Assembly: GCA_945861625.1 (NCBI GenBank)
Contig: CAMAVI010000012.1
Coordinates: forward strand, 1 to 62,060
From: Candidatus Sulfopaludibacter sp. SbA3
Lineage (GTDB): Bacteria > Acidobacteriota > Terriglobia > Bryobacterales > Bryobacteraceae
Direction: 5' to 3'
Length of the DNA: 62,060 bases
Shown here: piece after piece, positions 25,176 through 34,156 of the stretch
Position numbering within the stretch: the first letter of the stretch is position 1
Layout of the letters: every line of letters begins with the position of its first letter
Translations under genes and position numbers: made by a program
Notes under the pieces: generated by a model
The model's input: only the letters and a program-made list of their open reading frames with translations
Told to the model about the DNA's origin: nothing
The model's database searches: none

Positions 25176-25988
25176 ATGAATCCAAATAAAGCGTTATGGG
25201 AGAAAGGCGATTTCACCGCGATCGCCGCATTGATGCGGGAATCGGGAGAGGGGCTGGTGCGGTCACTCGGGATAGCGCCGCCGTTGCGGGTCCTGGACCT
25301 GGGCTGCGGAGACGGGACGACCGCGGTCCCACTGGCCCGCGTGGGGGCGGACGTAACGGGAATCGACATTGCCCGGAACCTGGTGGCCGCCGGGAACAAG
25401 CGCGCGGCGGAGGCGGGTTTGCGCAATCTAAATTTTCAAGAAGGAGACGCGTGCGACCTGCAAGGCGTCGCCGACGATAGCTTCGACATGACGCTCAGTG
25501 TATTCGGAGCCATGTTCGCGCCGAAGCCCTTTGACGTCGCCAAGGAGATGGTGCGCGTCACCAAGCCGGGCGGACGGATCGTCATGGGCAACTGGATTCC
25601 CAATGACCCGACCTTCGTGTCGCAGGTGTTGCGGATCAGTTCGGCGTTTACGCCTCCGCCTCCGGAAGGCTTCATCAGTCCCATGACGTGGGGCGTGGAC
25701 GCGCATATCATCGAACGCTTTGGCCAGGCCGGTGTGCCCACGGAGAAAATATCCATGGTCCGGGACACCTTCCGCTTCATCTCACCCAGCAAGAGTCCCG
25801 CCGAGGTCATCGGATTGTTCAGAACTTTCTACGGACCCACGATGAACGCCTTCGAAGCCGCTCAAAAGAGCGGAAAGGAAGATGAGCTCCACAGCCAATT
25901 GGTGGAACTCGCGACGGCGCAGAACCAGAACTCCGACGGAGGCACGTCGATCCCCGCGACGTTCCTGCGGATTACGGTGCAAAGATAA
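25176..25988 (+). CDS. class I SAM-dependent methyltransferase
   Basis: Motif I is VLDLGCGDGTTAVPLARVGA, with the acidic residue of motif II in VTGIDIARN and the post-motifs in FQEGDAC and DMTLSVFGAMFAP; VTKPGGRIVMGNW is motif III. The order is that of UbiE/COQ5-like methyltransferases. The 270-residue length is normal and the substrate is unknown. AAGGAG lies 6 bases before the ATG. CATAAAAT upstream could be a -10 element. It stands alone between unrelated genes. Confidence 0.85.
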   Translation: MNPNKALWEKGDFTAIAALMRESGEGLVRSLGIAPPLRVLDLGCGDGTTAVPLARVGADVTGIDIARNLVAAGNKRAAEAGLRNLNFQEGDACDLQGVADDSFDMTLSVFGAMFAPKPFDVAKEMVRVTKPGGRIVMGNWIPNDPTFVSQVLRISSAFTPPPPEGFISPMTWGVDAHIIERFGQAGVPTEKISMVRDTFRFISPSKSPAEVIGLFRTFYGPTMNAFEAAQKSGKEDELHSQLVELATAQNQNSDGGTSIPATFLRITVQR

Positions 25989-26103
25989 AAGCCCGGCGGC
26001 GAGTCACCCTCTATCGGAGCATTGAAGTCCCGCCGGCTCAGTAATATAAAACCGCACGAATCCCGCGCGGATCAGCCGTCTGCGAAAAAGAGCCGACAGG
26101 CAG

Positions 26104-27042
26104 ATGGCTCAATTATTCAAAATTCTGGCGATCGACGGCGGGGGGATTCGCGGCATCATACCGGCGACGGTGTTGATGGAGATCGAGCGGCAAACCGGCA
26201 AGCGGGTCACGGAACTTTTTGACATGGTGGCGGGGACATCGACAGGCGGCGTCCTGGCCGTGGGACTAGCGATGCCTGACCAGCAGGGACGGCCAGCGTA
26301 CAGCGCCGCGGACCTGCGCGAACTGTACCTTGGCGAATCCTCGGCGATTTTTCCGCAGTCGTTCTGGAGAAAGGCCCTGCGTCCCGTGGCGGAAAAGTAT
26401 TCCTCCCGCGGCATCGAAGGTGTGCTCAAGAAATTCTTTGGCGATAGCCGGCTCCAGGACTCGCTGTGCGATTTACTGGTAACCAGCTACGAAATCCGTC
26501 TGCGCCAACCCTGGTTCTTCCGCGCCAGCCGTGCGCGACGGGATGCGAGCTATGATTTTCCGCTGTGGGAAGTGGCGCGGGCGACGTCCGCCGCGCCGAC
26601 CTACTTTCCTCCGGCTCGACTGCGAAACGGGCTGTGGACTCTGATCGACGGCGGAACCTACGCCAATAACCCGGCTCTGTGCGCCTACTCGGAGGCGCGC
26701 CAGCTTCATCCCGATGCGGAAATCCTGCTGGTTTCTCTGGGCACGGGGCGCCATGCCCAGGCGATCCGCTACCGGCCAGGGCTTCTGGGCTGGGCCAAAC
26801 CCATCCTGGACGTGGTGTTCGACGGCGTCAGCCGCACAACGGAGTATCAAATGGAACAGCTTCTCCCGCCGGTACGGGGCGTTCAGCGGTACTACCGGCT
26901 GCAGACGGGCCTGGCTGACGGTGAGGACGAAATGGACAATGCCGATCACCGCAATTTGGGGCGGCTGGTGGAACGTGCTGAAATCCTGGTCCAGGAAAAA
27001 ATGGCCCAGCTTGGTGAAATTTGCTGGCTACTGCAACGGTAA
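26104..27042 (+). CDS. patatin-like phospholipase
   Basis: The 312-residue cytoplasmic protein has the patatin catalytic set. The oxyanion loop is in IDGGGIRGIIP (about residues 11-21), the nucleophile Ser in GTSTGG (about 44-49) and the Asp of the dyad in IDGGTYANNP. It should cleave acyl chains from lipids. The family includes CapV effectors of CBASS defence, but no cyclic-nucleotide synthase is nearby, so a housekeeping lipid role is as likely. No strong ribosome-binding site is seen. Confidence 0.85.
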   Translation: MAQLFKILAIDGGGIRGIIPATVLMEIERQTGKRVTELFDMVAGTSTGGVLAVGLAMPDQQGRPAYSAADLRELYLGESSAIFPQSFWRKALRPVAEKYSSRGIEGVLKKFFGDSRLQDSLCDLLVTSYEIRLRQPWFFRASRARRDASYDFPLWEVARATSAAPTYFPPARLRNGLWTLIDGGTYANNPALCAYSEARQLHPDAEILLVSLGTGRHAQAIRYRPGLLGWAKPILDVVFDGVSRTTEYQMEQLLPPVRGVQRYYRLQTGLADGEDEMDNADHRNLGRLVERAEILVQEKMAQLGEICWLLQR

Positions 27043-27159
27043 ATTTTTCCTCTCATGAATCGCCAAGATAGCCGATACATCAAATAAAGGGAATAAAAAG
27101 CGCCTCCTCCCGGATGGAAGTTGACGTGCATGAGCAAAGTTCGCAGATAAGGAAAGCAT

Positions 27160-27264
27160 ATGATTATCGGAGCCGCCATCGCCGGGTTGTTGATCGTTTC
27201 GCTCTTGCTGGAAACGATTTCGTCGCCTCCCAAGTCTGACGACGCCCCCCACCCCGAAAAGTAA
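27160..27264 (+). CDS. small single-pass membrane protein (34 residues)
   Basis: ATG 27160 is preceded by AAGGA six bases upstream, and the product MIIGAAIAGLLIVSLLLETI plus a polar tail SSPPKSDDAPHPEK is a plain membrane helix with a charged cytoplasmic or periplasmic end. It is about the size of KdpF or other membrane-embedded regulators but matches none that I know. It lies between the patatin and aroC. Confidence 0.45.
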   Translation: MIIGAAIAGLLIVSLLLETISSPPKSDDAPHPEK

Positions 27265-27354
27265 TCGGCATGCCGGCGTCCCAAGCCGACCCATCCCCGT
27301 GACAATTTGGCGCACTCGCCCAGATTCCGAGTGTTGCTACCATAAAAGATTCCA

Positions 27355-28527
27355 ATGCTCCGCTTTGAAACCGCAGGGGAATCGCACGGGGAGTGCCTGG
27401 TTGCCACGCTGACGGGCCTGCCCGCCGGCGTTCCCATATCCTTGACCAAGATCGATCGTGAATTATGGCGCCGCCAGCAAGGTTTCGGCCGCGGCGGGCG
27501 CATGAAGATCGAGACGGATAAGGCCCATATTGTCAGCGGAGTGCGACACTCGCAGACCATTGGTTCGCCCATTGCCATCCTGCTCGAAAACAAAGACTGG
27601 AAGAACTGGACCGAAGCTCTGCCGGTGGAGACATTCGAGGGCGCCGAGGGCAAGATCAAGCCGGTAACCCGCCCGCGTCCTGGGCATGCCGATCTGGCAG
27701 GCGCGCTCAAGTACAACTTCCATGATGCCCGCTACATTTTAGAGCGTGCCAGCGCCCGCGAAACGACTTCCAGAGTAGCGGTGGGCGCACTGGCGAAGGC
27801 ATATTTGGCGGAATTCGGGATCGCCGTGCTCAGTCACGTGATCGCGGTGGGCAGCGTCTGGCTGGAACGCTCCGCCACATGGGAAGAATTGGTGGCTCTC
27901 AGCGAACGCGACGAGGTTTTGCTCGGCTGCGTGGATGCCGAAGCCGAACAGCGAATGAAGGCCGTGGTTGACGAGGCCTACAGAACTGGTGACACGGTCG
28001 GCGGGGTCTTTGAAGTGGTCGCGCGCGGCGTACCGCCGGGGCTGGGATCGCACATCTCTTGGGACACGCGGCTGGATGGGAAACTGGCGCAAGCCATCGT
28101 CTCCATGCAGGCCGTAAAAGGCGTGGAAGTGGGCTTCGCGGCGGAAGGCGCGGCGGCGTTCGGCTCCAAAGTTCAGGACACGATCCACTACAACCGCGAA
28201 AGGCAGGCGTTCACGCGCGGAGCCAATCGCGCCGGGGGCCTGGAAGGCGGCATGACTAACGGGCAGGATATCCTGGTGCGCGGGATGCTGAAACCGATTT
28301 CGACATTGCGCAGGCCGCTGGAAAGCGCGGATCTGGTGACCCACGAGGCTTCCCCCGCGGCTTACGAACGCAGCGACGTCGCGGTGGTACCCGCGGCGGG
28401 AGTGATCGGCGAGGCGATGGTCGCGCTGGTGCTGGCCGGAGCCATGATCGAAAAATTTGGCGGCGATTCGATGGTGGAAGCCAAGCGAAACTACGCAGGT
28501 TATCTCGAACAGGTGAAGAACTTCTGA
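27355..28527 (+). CDS. aroC: AroC, chorismate synthase
   Basis: AroC makes chorismate from EPSP with reduced FMN, closing the shikimate pathway. The three family signatures are visible: GESHGECLVATLTGLPAG (residues 7-24), RASARETTSRVAVGALAK and RPLESADLVTHEASPAAYER near the C terminus. The 390-residue length is normal. Its TGA overlaps the ATG of def by one base (TGATG). Confidence 0.96.
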   Translation: MLRFETAGESHGECLVATLTGLPAGVPISLTKIDRELWRRQQGFGRGGRMKIETDKAHIVSGVRHSQTIGSPIAILLENKDWKNWTEALPVETFEGAEGKIKPVTRPRPGHADLAGALKYNFHDARYILERASARETTSRVAVGALAKAYLAEFGIAVLSHVIAVGSVWLERSATWEELVALSERDEVLLGCVDAEAEQRMKAVVDEAYRTGDTVGGVFEVVARGVPPGLGSHISWDTRLDGKLAQAIVSMQAVKGVEVGFAAEGAAAFGSKVQDTIHYNRERQAFTRGANRAGGLEGGMTNGQDILVRGMLKPISTLRRPLESADLVTHEASPAAYERSDVAVVPAAGVIGEAMVALVLAGAMIEKFGGDSMVEAKRNYAGYLEQVKNF

Positions 28528-29042
28528 TGATCTACCCGATCGTGAAATACGGACATCCGGTCCTGGAGCAGCACGGCGCTGACGTCACGGCGTTCGACAC
28601 GCCGGAACTGCACAAGCTGATCGAAGACATGTTTGAGTCGATGTACGCGGCCAAAGGCGTGGGCCTCGCGGCTCCGCAGATCGGCATCGGGCAACGGTTG
28701 GCAGTGATCGACACGTCGACCGGCGAGGACCCGGCGGCGAAGATCGTACTCATCAACCCCGAGATTATTTACTTCGAGGGCTCGCAGAAAAGCGAAGAGG
28801 GGTGCCTCAGTATTCCAACTTTCCGCGAACAGGTGAACCGTCCCAGGAAAGTCACCATGCGGGCGCAGGATGCCATGGGCAAGCCATTCGAGATGACCGG
28901 CGAGGATCTGCTGGCGCGGGCGTTTCTGCACGAAACCGATCACCTGAACGGCAAACTCTATATCAGCCACGTCAGCGCGCTGAAGCGCGATTTGATCCGC
29001 CGCAAGATCCGCAAGCTGCAAAAGCTCGGCGAGTGGGATTAG
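28527..29042 (+). CDS. def: Def, peptide deformylase
   Basis: Def removes the formyl group from nascent proteins. The three metal-site motifs are present: GVGLAAPQIG (about residues 46-55), EGCLSIP with the metal Cys, and FLHETDHLNG with the HExxH-type His residues. It has 171 residues, the usual length. It is followed by fmt, the enzyme that adds the formyl group, a common pairing. Confidence 0.95.
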   Translation: MIYPIVKYGHPVLEQHGADVTAFDTPELHKLIEDMFESMYAAKGVGLAAPQIGIGQRLAVIDTSTGEDPAAKIVLINPEIIYFEGSQKSEEGCLSIPTFREQVNRPRKVTMRAQDAMGKPFEMTGEDLLARAFLHETDHLNGKLYISHVSALKRDLIRRKIRKLQKLGEWD

Positions 29043-29077
29043 ATACCGAGGGCCAAAGGCCAGGAGCCAGAACGAAG

Positions 29078-30010
29078 ATGAAGCTCGTGTTCATGGGCAC
29101 GCCGGCATTTGCGGTCCCGAGCCTGGAACGCATCGTGGAAGCGGGCCATCAGGTGATCGCGGTCTTCACCCAACCCGACCGGCCCAAGGGGCGCGGGCAA
29201 AAGGACGCGATGCCGCCCGTAAAAGAAGCGGCGCTACGGCTGGGCGTTCCTGTCTATCAACCCGAGCGGGTGCGGAGGCCGGAAGTGATCGAGCAACTGC
29301 GCGAAATGGCACCGGAGGCGATCATCGTGGTCGGCTACGGGCAGATCATTCCGAAAGCGATCCTCGACATTCCGCCGCTGGGGATCTTCAACGTGCATGC
29401 TTCCCTGCTGCCGAAATATCGCGGCGCGGCGCCGATTCAGTGGGCCATCGCAAATGGCGAACCGCGCACCGGCGTGACCATCATGCGCATCGATGAAGGC
29501 TTGGACACCGGCGACATTCTGCGTACGTGGGAAACCGAGATCGGCGCGGAAGAGAACGCCATGGAATTGGGTGCGCGCCTGGCGCGGGCCGGCGCGGAGC
29601 TTCTTGTGCAGACGCTCGCCGAGCTTTCTTCGATCCAACCCCAACCACAGGATGATTCGCAGGCGACCTACGCTCCGATTCTCAACAAGGAAGATGGCAA
29701 GATCGACTGGCAGCTTCCGGCTCGCCAGATTCTGAATCGGATTCGCGGATTTGAGCCATGGCCGGGCGGTTACGGGTTTCTGCGCGGGCAGCGTTTCCAA
29801 ATTTGCAAGGCCGTGCTGGGCGATCAGGCATTGCCGCCGGGGGCGCTACGGGTGGTGAATCGAAAGCTGTACGCTGGTTGCGGTGGGATTGGAAGCGGAG
29901 ACGGGGAATCACTGGAATTACGGGAGGTTCAGTTGGAAGGTAAGAAGCGAATGCCGGCTGCGGCGTTTCTCAATGGGTTTCCGCTGACGGGTGGCGAGGT
30001 GCTGCAATGA
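29078..30010 (+). CDS. fmt: Fmt, methionyl-tRNA formyltransferase
   Basis: Fmt formylates initiator Met-tRNA with 10-formyl-THF. VFMGTPAFAVPSLERI, the THF-binding block FNVHASLLPKYRGAAPIQWA with its catalytic Asn and His, and the C-terminal OB-like domain (RGFEPWPGGYGF) are present. ATG 29078 gives the family N terminus and 310 residues. The open frame from 28802 is a run-through of def in another frame. It overlaps argJ by ATGA. Confidence 0.95.
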   Translation: MKLVFMGTPAFAVPSLERIVEAGHQVIAVFTQPDRPKGRGQKDAMPPVKEAALRLGVPVYQPERVRRPEVIEQLREMAPEAIIVVGYGQIIPKAILDIPPLGIFNVHASLLPKYRGAAPIQWAIANGEPRTGVTIMRIDEGLDTGDILRTWETEIGAEENAMELGARLARAGAELLVQTLAELSSIQPQPQDDSQATYAPILNKEDGKIDWQLPARQILNRIRGFEPWPGGYGFLRGQRFQICKAVLGDQALPPGALRVVNRKLYAGCGGIGSGDGESLELREVQLEGKKRMPAAAFLNGFPLTGGEVLQ

Positions 30011-31176
30011 ACTTGCCGCGAGGATTTCGCTACGCGGCGGCTTACGCGGGCATCCGCAAAATGGTCAAACCGGACCTGGCCTTGATCGTATCGGACACGC
30101 CCGCCGCGGCCGCCGCTGTGTTCACGCAGAATCGCGTTGCCGCGGCGCCCGTGGTTCTGTCGCGCAAGAACTTAAAGGCATCGCGGGGCAAGGTCTGCGC
30201 GATCCTGGTTAACGCGGGCAACGCCAATTGCGCCACGCGTACGGGAGACAAAGTGGCTCTCGAAACCGTGCGTGCGGCGGCGAAAGCGCTCGGCGTGAAA
30301 TCGGAGCAGGTGTTGCCGGCCTCCACCGGCGTGATCGGCGTCGAGATGGACGCGATCAAGATCGTTGAGGCGCTCCCCAAGTTGGTTGGCGGACTCGACG
30401 CGTCGTGCTTTGATGCAGCGGCAGCAGCCATCATGACCACGGACCTGGTGCCAAAGACCGCGTTCGCCGAGATCAAGAGCGGCCGCAAGGTGGCGTTCGT
30501 GGCGGGGATGACCAAAGGCTCGGGCATGATCCAGCCCAATATGGCCACGACTCTGGGATTTGTGGTCACAGACGCGGCGGTTCCGCCGGCGATGTTGCGC
30601 TCGGCTTTGAAGCGAGCGATCGGCCGCAGTTACAACCGCATTTCGGTAGACGGGGACACCTCGACGAATGACATGGTGGCAGTGCTGGCGAATGGGGCGT
30701 CCGGCGTGAGGCCGTCAGCAAAGGCGTTCGAAGCCGCGCTCACCAGCGTCCTGGAGTCTCTGGCGCGACAAATTGCTCGCGACGGCGAAGGCGCAAGTAA
30801 GTTGGTCACTATCGACGTGGAGGGCGCGGCGAGTGAGCACGCCGCGGAGAAGATCGCACGTTCGATTGCGAATTCGCCGTTGGTCAAGACCGCGATCGCT
30901 GGCTCGGATCCCAACTGGGGCCGCATCATTTGCGCCGCCGGCTACTCTGGCGCGGCCTTCGATCCGCGCAAGGTTGACATCGACATGCAAGGCATTCCGG
31001 TGTGCCGCGGCGGCTTGGCCGCTGATTTTTCCGAAGCGGTATTGAAAGCCAAGCTGGACGAAAAGGATTGCCATATTCGATTTTCGATTCGTGGCAAGGG
31101 GCGTGGCCGGGCGCGTTTCTGGACCTGCGATTTCACCTACGATTACATCCGCATCAACGCCAGTTACCGGACCTGA
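30007..31176 (+). CDS. argJ: ArgJ, glutamate N-acetyltransferase
   Basis: ArgJ recycles the acetyl group from acetylornithine to glutamate in arginine synthesis. The proenzyme cuts itself before the Thr nucleophile, visible in KGSGMIQPNMATTLGF (about residues 177-192). VNAGNANCATG-like text (VNAGNANCATRTGDKVA), DGDTSTNDM and GSDPNWGRI are further family blocks. The 389-residue length fits. Whether it also makes acetylglutamate from acetyl-CoA cannot be read from sequence. No other arg gene is nearby. Confidence 0.95.
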   Translation: MNLPRGFRYAAAYAGIRKMVKPDLALIVSDTPAAAAAVFTQNRVAAAPVVLSRKNLKASRGKVCAILVNAGNANCATRTGDKVALETVRAAAKALGVKSEQVLPASTGVIGVEMDAIKIVEALPKLVGGLDASCFDAAAAAIMTTDLVPKTAFAEIKSGRKVAFVAGMTKGSGMIQPNMATTLGFVVTDAAVPPAMLRSALKRAIGRSYNRISVDGDTSTNDMVAVLANGASGVRPSAKAFEAALTSVLESLARQIARDGEGASKLVTIDVEGAASEHAAEKIARSIANSPLVKTAIAGSDPNWGRIICAAGYSGAAFDPRKVDIDMQGIPVCRGGLAADFSEAVLKAKLDEKDCHIRFSIRGKGRGRARFWTCDFTYDYIRINASYRT

Positions 31177-31191
31177 GGTTGAATCTAAGAA

Positions 31192-31599
31192 ATGACACGT
31201 CTCGCGCCGTTACTCCTGTTCACAAGCCTTGCCTTCGCCGAGCCGCCGGCGGATGTCCGGGACTTCTTCCGCGCGGCGGCAGAAGCACTGGTGAACGACG
31301 ACGCCTCGGCGTTCATGGCAAGGTTTGACCGTGACATGCCGCGGCACGCCACGCTGCGCAGCGAGATCGAAGGCCTGCTCGCCGCCTACGACGTGGGTTC
31401 GAGCATCGAAGTCGTGAATGATGAAGGCGACAACCAGAAACGGACGCTGGAACTCGACTGGCTGCTGGTCACCAGCGAAAAAGCCGCGAATCACGGCACC
31501 GGTATTTCACGCCGTCAGATCGTAAAATGCCGCATCGAGCGCCGCGGGAAACAGTGGAAGATCACCGCGTTCGAACCGGTGGAGTTCTTCAGGTACTAG
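31192..31599 (+). CDS. small secreted protein, NTF2/SnoaL-like
   Basis: The 135 residues begin with a signal peptide (RLAPLLLFTSLAFAE). DVRDFFRAAAEALVNDDASA, FMARFD and the late WKITAFEPVEFF follow the helix-then-sheet pattern of NTF2-like folds. No catalytic residue is evident. It begins 15 bases after argJ and overlaps the 3' end of hom by 4 bases in convergent orientation. Confidence 0.6.
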   Translation: MTRLAPLLLFTSLAFAEPPADVRDFFRAAAEALVNDDASAFMARFDRDMPRHATLRSEIEGLLAAYDVGSSIEVVNDEGDNQKRTLELDWLLVTSEKAANHGTGISRRQIVKCRIERRGKQWKITAFEPVEFFRY

Positions 31600-32900
31600 A
31601 GCGACGTCTCCATCGGCATCGCGAGCGGCGGTTCCGTAAAGAAATCAAGTTTTTCCATGCTTGCCAAGGCCGAGCGGATGGAGGCTTCCGTGGTCGGCTC
31701 CACCGTGATCACGAAGGGCAGGTTGTTGGCGTTGGCTTCGGGCAACTGCAACACGGCTTCGATGGAAATGTGCTCGGCGGCCAGTGCGGCAGCCAACTGG
31801 GCGATGATGCCGGGGCGGTCCTTCACGCGGAAGCGCAGGTAGTACGCCGCGCTGTTGAGCGTGATCGGAATCGGACAGTATTCGCCGAGACGCGCGTGCG
31901 CGAAGGGCGACACACGCTCGGGGCTTCCGGAGCGGATCTCGCGAGCCACGCGCATCAGGTCGCTCACCACGGCGACTCCAGTGGGATGCGCGCCTGCTCC
32001 ACGTCCGTAATAAAACGTGTCGGCGCCGTAACGCCCGCGCACCCAGATGGCATTGTAAGCGCCGCGCACGCCGGCTAAGATCGTCGACTGCGGAATCAGC
32101 GAAGGGCGCACGGATAGCAGCAAGCCTTCCTTTGTTTGCCGGGCGGCACACACCAGCCGGATGGTGTGGTGCAGCATGTGAGCGTAGCCGAAATCGATGG
32201 GTGAAATGCGGCGGATGCCTTCGGTGTAAATATCCGCCGGTACAATGCGCTCGCCGAAAGCCAGCGCGGACAAGATCACCAGCTTGGAGCGCGCGTCGAA
32301 GCCGTCCACATCAGCCGATGGGTCAGCCTCGGCGTAGCCTGCCGCCTGCGCTTCTTTCAACACGTCTTCAAAGCTGGCGCCGCGCTGCTCGATCTCGGTC
32401 AGGATGTAGTTGCAGGTGCCGTTCAGAATTCCGTAGAGCGTGGTGATTCGGTCTCCGGAAATTCCCTCGCGCAATACAGCGTGGATCGGAATGCCGCCGG
32501 CGACGCTGGCTTCCATGGCCAGGTTGATCCCCGCTGCAATTGCACGATCCCAGAGTTCCGCGCCCGAGGCGGCCATCAATTCTTTGTTGGCCGTGACCAC
32601 GGACTTGCCGTTGGCGGCTGCAGCCTCGATGATTTCACGCGCCACGCCGGTCCCGCCAATCAACTCCGCCACAATGTGGACGTCCGGGTGGTTCACCACT
32701 TCGCGCCAATCCGCTGTACGCAGAGGAGCGCCCAGAGCCGCGGGAATCTGTCTGCCGGCGACGCCGCGGCTGCACACTGCCGTCACGCGCAGAGGGAATC
32801 CCAGTTTGAGCGCGATCTGGTCCGCGTTCTCGGCAAGAATATCCAACGTGCCTGAGCCGACATTGCCGAGACCGATGACTCCTATATTGACTGGCTGCAT
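31596..32900 (-). CDS. hom: homoserine dehydrogenase with ACT domain
   Basis: The enzyme reduces aspartate semialdehyde to homoserine for threonine and methionine. The NAD(P)-binding GVIGLGNVGSGTLDIL starts the protein. VTANKELMAASG, YGILNGTCNYILTEIEQRG and YAEADPSADVDGFDARSKLV are the catalytic blocks with the conserved Lys and Glu-Asp residues. An ACT domain (about residues 350-430, YYLRFRVKDRPGIIAQLA) suggests feedback control. The length of 434 is normal. Confidence 0.95.
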   Translation of the reverse strand: MQPVNIGVIGLGNVGSGTLDILAENADQIALKLGFPLRVTAVCSRGVAGRQIPAALGAPLRTADWREVVNHPDVHIVAELIGGTGVAREIIEAAAANGKSVVTANKELMAASGAELWDRAIAAGINLAMEASVAGGIPIHAVLREGISGDRITTLYGILNGTCNYILTEIEQRGASFEDVLKEAQAAGYAEADPSADVDGFDARSKLVILSALAFGERIVPADIYTEGIRRISPIDFGYAHMLHHTIRLVCAARQTKEGLLLSVRPSLIPQSTILAGVRGAYNAIWVRGRYGADTFYYGRGAGAHPTGVAVVSDLMRVAREIRSGSPERVSPFAHARLGEYCPIPITLNSAAYYLRFRVKDRPGIIAQLAAALAAEHISIEAVLQLPEANANNLPFVITVEPTTEASIRSALASMEKLDFFTEPPLAMPMETSL

Positions 32901-32918
32901 AAGGAAGGGTGGTTCCTT

Positions 32919-33515
32919 CTATTTGACCACTAAGCTGAAATCAATCACCAGCACGAGTCCTGCGGGTTCCACACGCACGCCAGTGATGTCGAAGCGCGTC
33001 AACTCGCGAGCGAATGGCGGCGGATCGCTTCCCGCCGCGGCCGGCTGCTCGATGAGGCGGCGCGCCTGGTCGCGGATTTCAATCTTGAAGTCCTTGGCGA
33101 AACTCGCCGAGAGCGCCTGCCGGACTCTCCGGATGTAATATGTATCGCGTGGAACAGTCAGGCTCACTTTGGTCAGGGCCAGTGCGCCGTCCCGCACGAT
33201 GGGCGTCGCGTTCATCGTGAAATCGAAGGAGTCACCGAGGCCGACGCAGCGTCCAAACATATCCAGCGCGGAGCGGCCGCTGAAGCGAGCCGTGATTTGC
33301 AGCCTGCCATCCGCCGAGCCCACGCGCGGAGACTCAAGGAAAGCGAACGTGCACTTGGTGGCTCGGTTGCCGCGCACGTAGAGGCGGCCTTCCTGCGTGA
33401 AGAACTGGCGCGCGATGACCCGCTCAACAGCCGCATAACGCAGCTCGAGTTCAGCCGCGTAGGCCGGAGCCGCCCCGAGAAGTACCAAGGCGGCACGGAA
33501 GAGGTGGGAATACAT
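32919..33515 (-). CDS. secreted protein of unknown function
   Basis: The 198-residue protein has a signal peptide (RAALVLLGAAPAYA). A region that may form a lipid-binding or beta-rich domain follows: RYAAVERVIARQFFTQEGRL, then YVRGN and CTFAFLESPRV. Two Cys residues lie 48 residues apart. I do not recognise a named family. It lies 18 bases upstream of hom and may share its transcript. Confidence 0.6.
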   Translation of the reverse strand: MYSHLFRAALVLLGAAPAYAAELELRYAAVERVIARQFFTQEGRLYVRGNRATKCTFAFLESPRVGSADGRLQITARFSGRSALDMFGRCVGLGDSFDFTMNATPIVRDGALALTKVSLTVPRDTYYIRRVRQALSASFAKDFKIEIRDQARRLIEQPAAAGSDPPPFARELTRFDITGVRVEPAGLVLVIDFSLVVK

Positions 33516-33592
33516 GCGATGTGTACCATTCTAGAGACCGAGCGAGCGCCGCGGATAAGCGCCGTGTTACGCTGAAACCGTTTACCTCCACT

Positions 33593-34144
33593 ATGGCTGT
33601 GACCCGCGAAAAATCCCAACTGATGAGCGCTTCCGAGATCGACCGCACGTTGGTCCGTCTGGCGCACGAAGTCCTCGAACAGACCAAGGATCTGAACAAG
33701 CTCGCATTGATCGGCATCCGGCGCCGGGGAGTGCCTTTGGCCGAACGCCTGGCGCAAAAGATCGAGGCCCTGGAGCACCGCGCGATTCCGACCGGAATCC
33801 TGGATATCAATCTTTATCGCGACGATCTGTCGACGGTTGCACAGCAACCTGTTGTCAACGCCACGGACATCCCGTTTTCAGTGACCGGTAAAGACATCAT
33901 TTTGGTGGACGATGTCCTCTACACAGGACGCACGGTACGCGCCGCCATGGACGCGATGTTTGACCAGGGCCGTCCCGATAGCGTGCACTTACTGGTGTTG
34001 ATCGATCGCGGGTGGCGCGAACTGCCGGTGGAAGCCCGCTTCGTGGGACGCATGGTTCAAACTGATGCCAATGAGATCATCGAAGTGAAATTTCAGGAGA
34101 TCGATGGGATGGAGAAAGTGCTCCTGGTGGAGAAGGTGGCATAG
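33593..34144 (+). CDS. pyrR: PyrR, pyrimidine regulator / uracil phosphoribosyltransferase
   Basis: PyrR binds pyr mRNA in many bacteria and has some uracil phosphoribosyltransferase activity. The PRPP-binding loop is IILVDDVLYTGRTVRAAMDA, with DINLYRDDLS and VLIDRGWRELPVEA as typical blocks. ATG 33593 gives the family N terminus and 183 residues. It leads pyrB-pyrC, which suggests control of these genes. The 77 bases upstream show no terminator or clear PyrR-binding loop, so the mode of control is open. Confidence 0.93.
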   Translation: MAVTREKSQLMSASEIDRTLVRLAHEVLEQTKDLNKLALIGIRRRGVPLAERLAQKIEALEHRAIPTGILDINLYRDDLSTVAQQPVVNATDIPFSVTGKDIILVDDVLYTGRTVRAAMDAMFDQGRPDSVHLLVLIDRGWRELPVEARFVGRMVQTDANEIIEVKFQEIDGMEKVLLVEKVA

Positions 34145-34156
34145 GAAAGCGCGCCG

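Noticed and set aside
26104-27042. Patatin as a CBASS effector (CapV-like)
   Set aside because: No CD-NTase, Cap2/Cap3 or other defence gene lies next to it; the neighbours are a methyltransferase and aroC.
33516-33592. PyrR-dependent attenuator before pyrR
   Set aside because: The 77-base gap shows no terminator hairpin with T run and no clear PyrR-binding loop.
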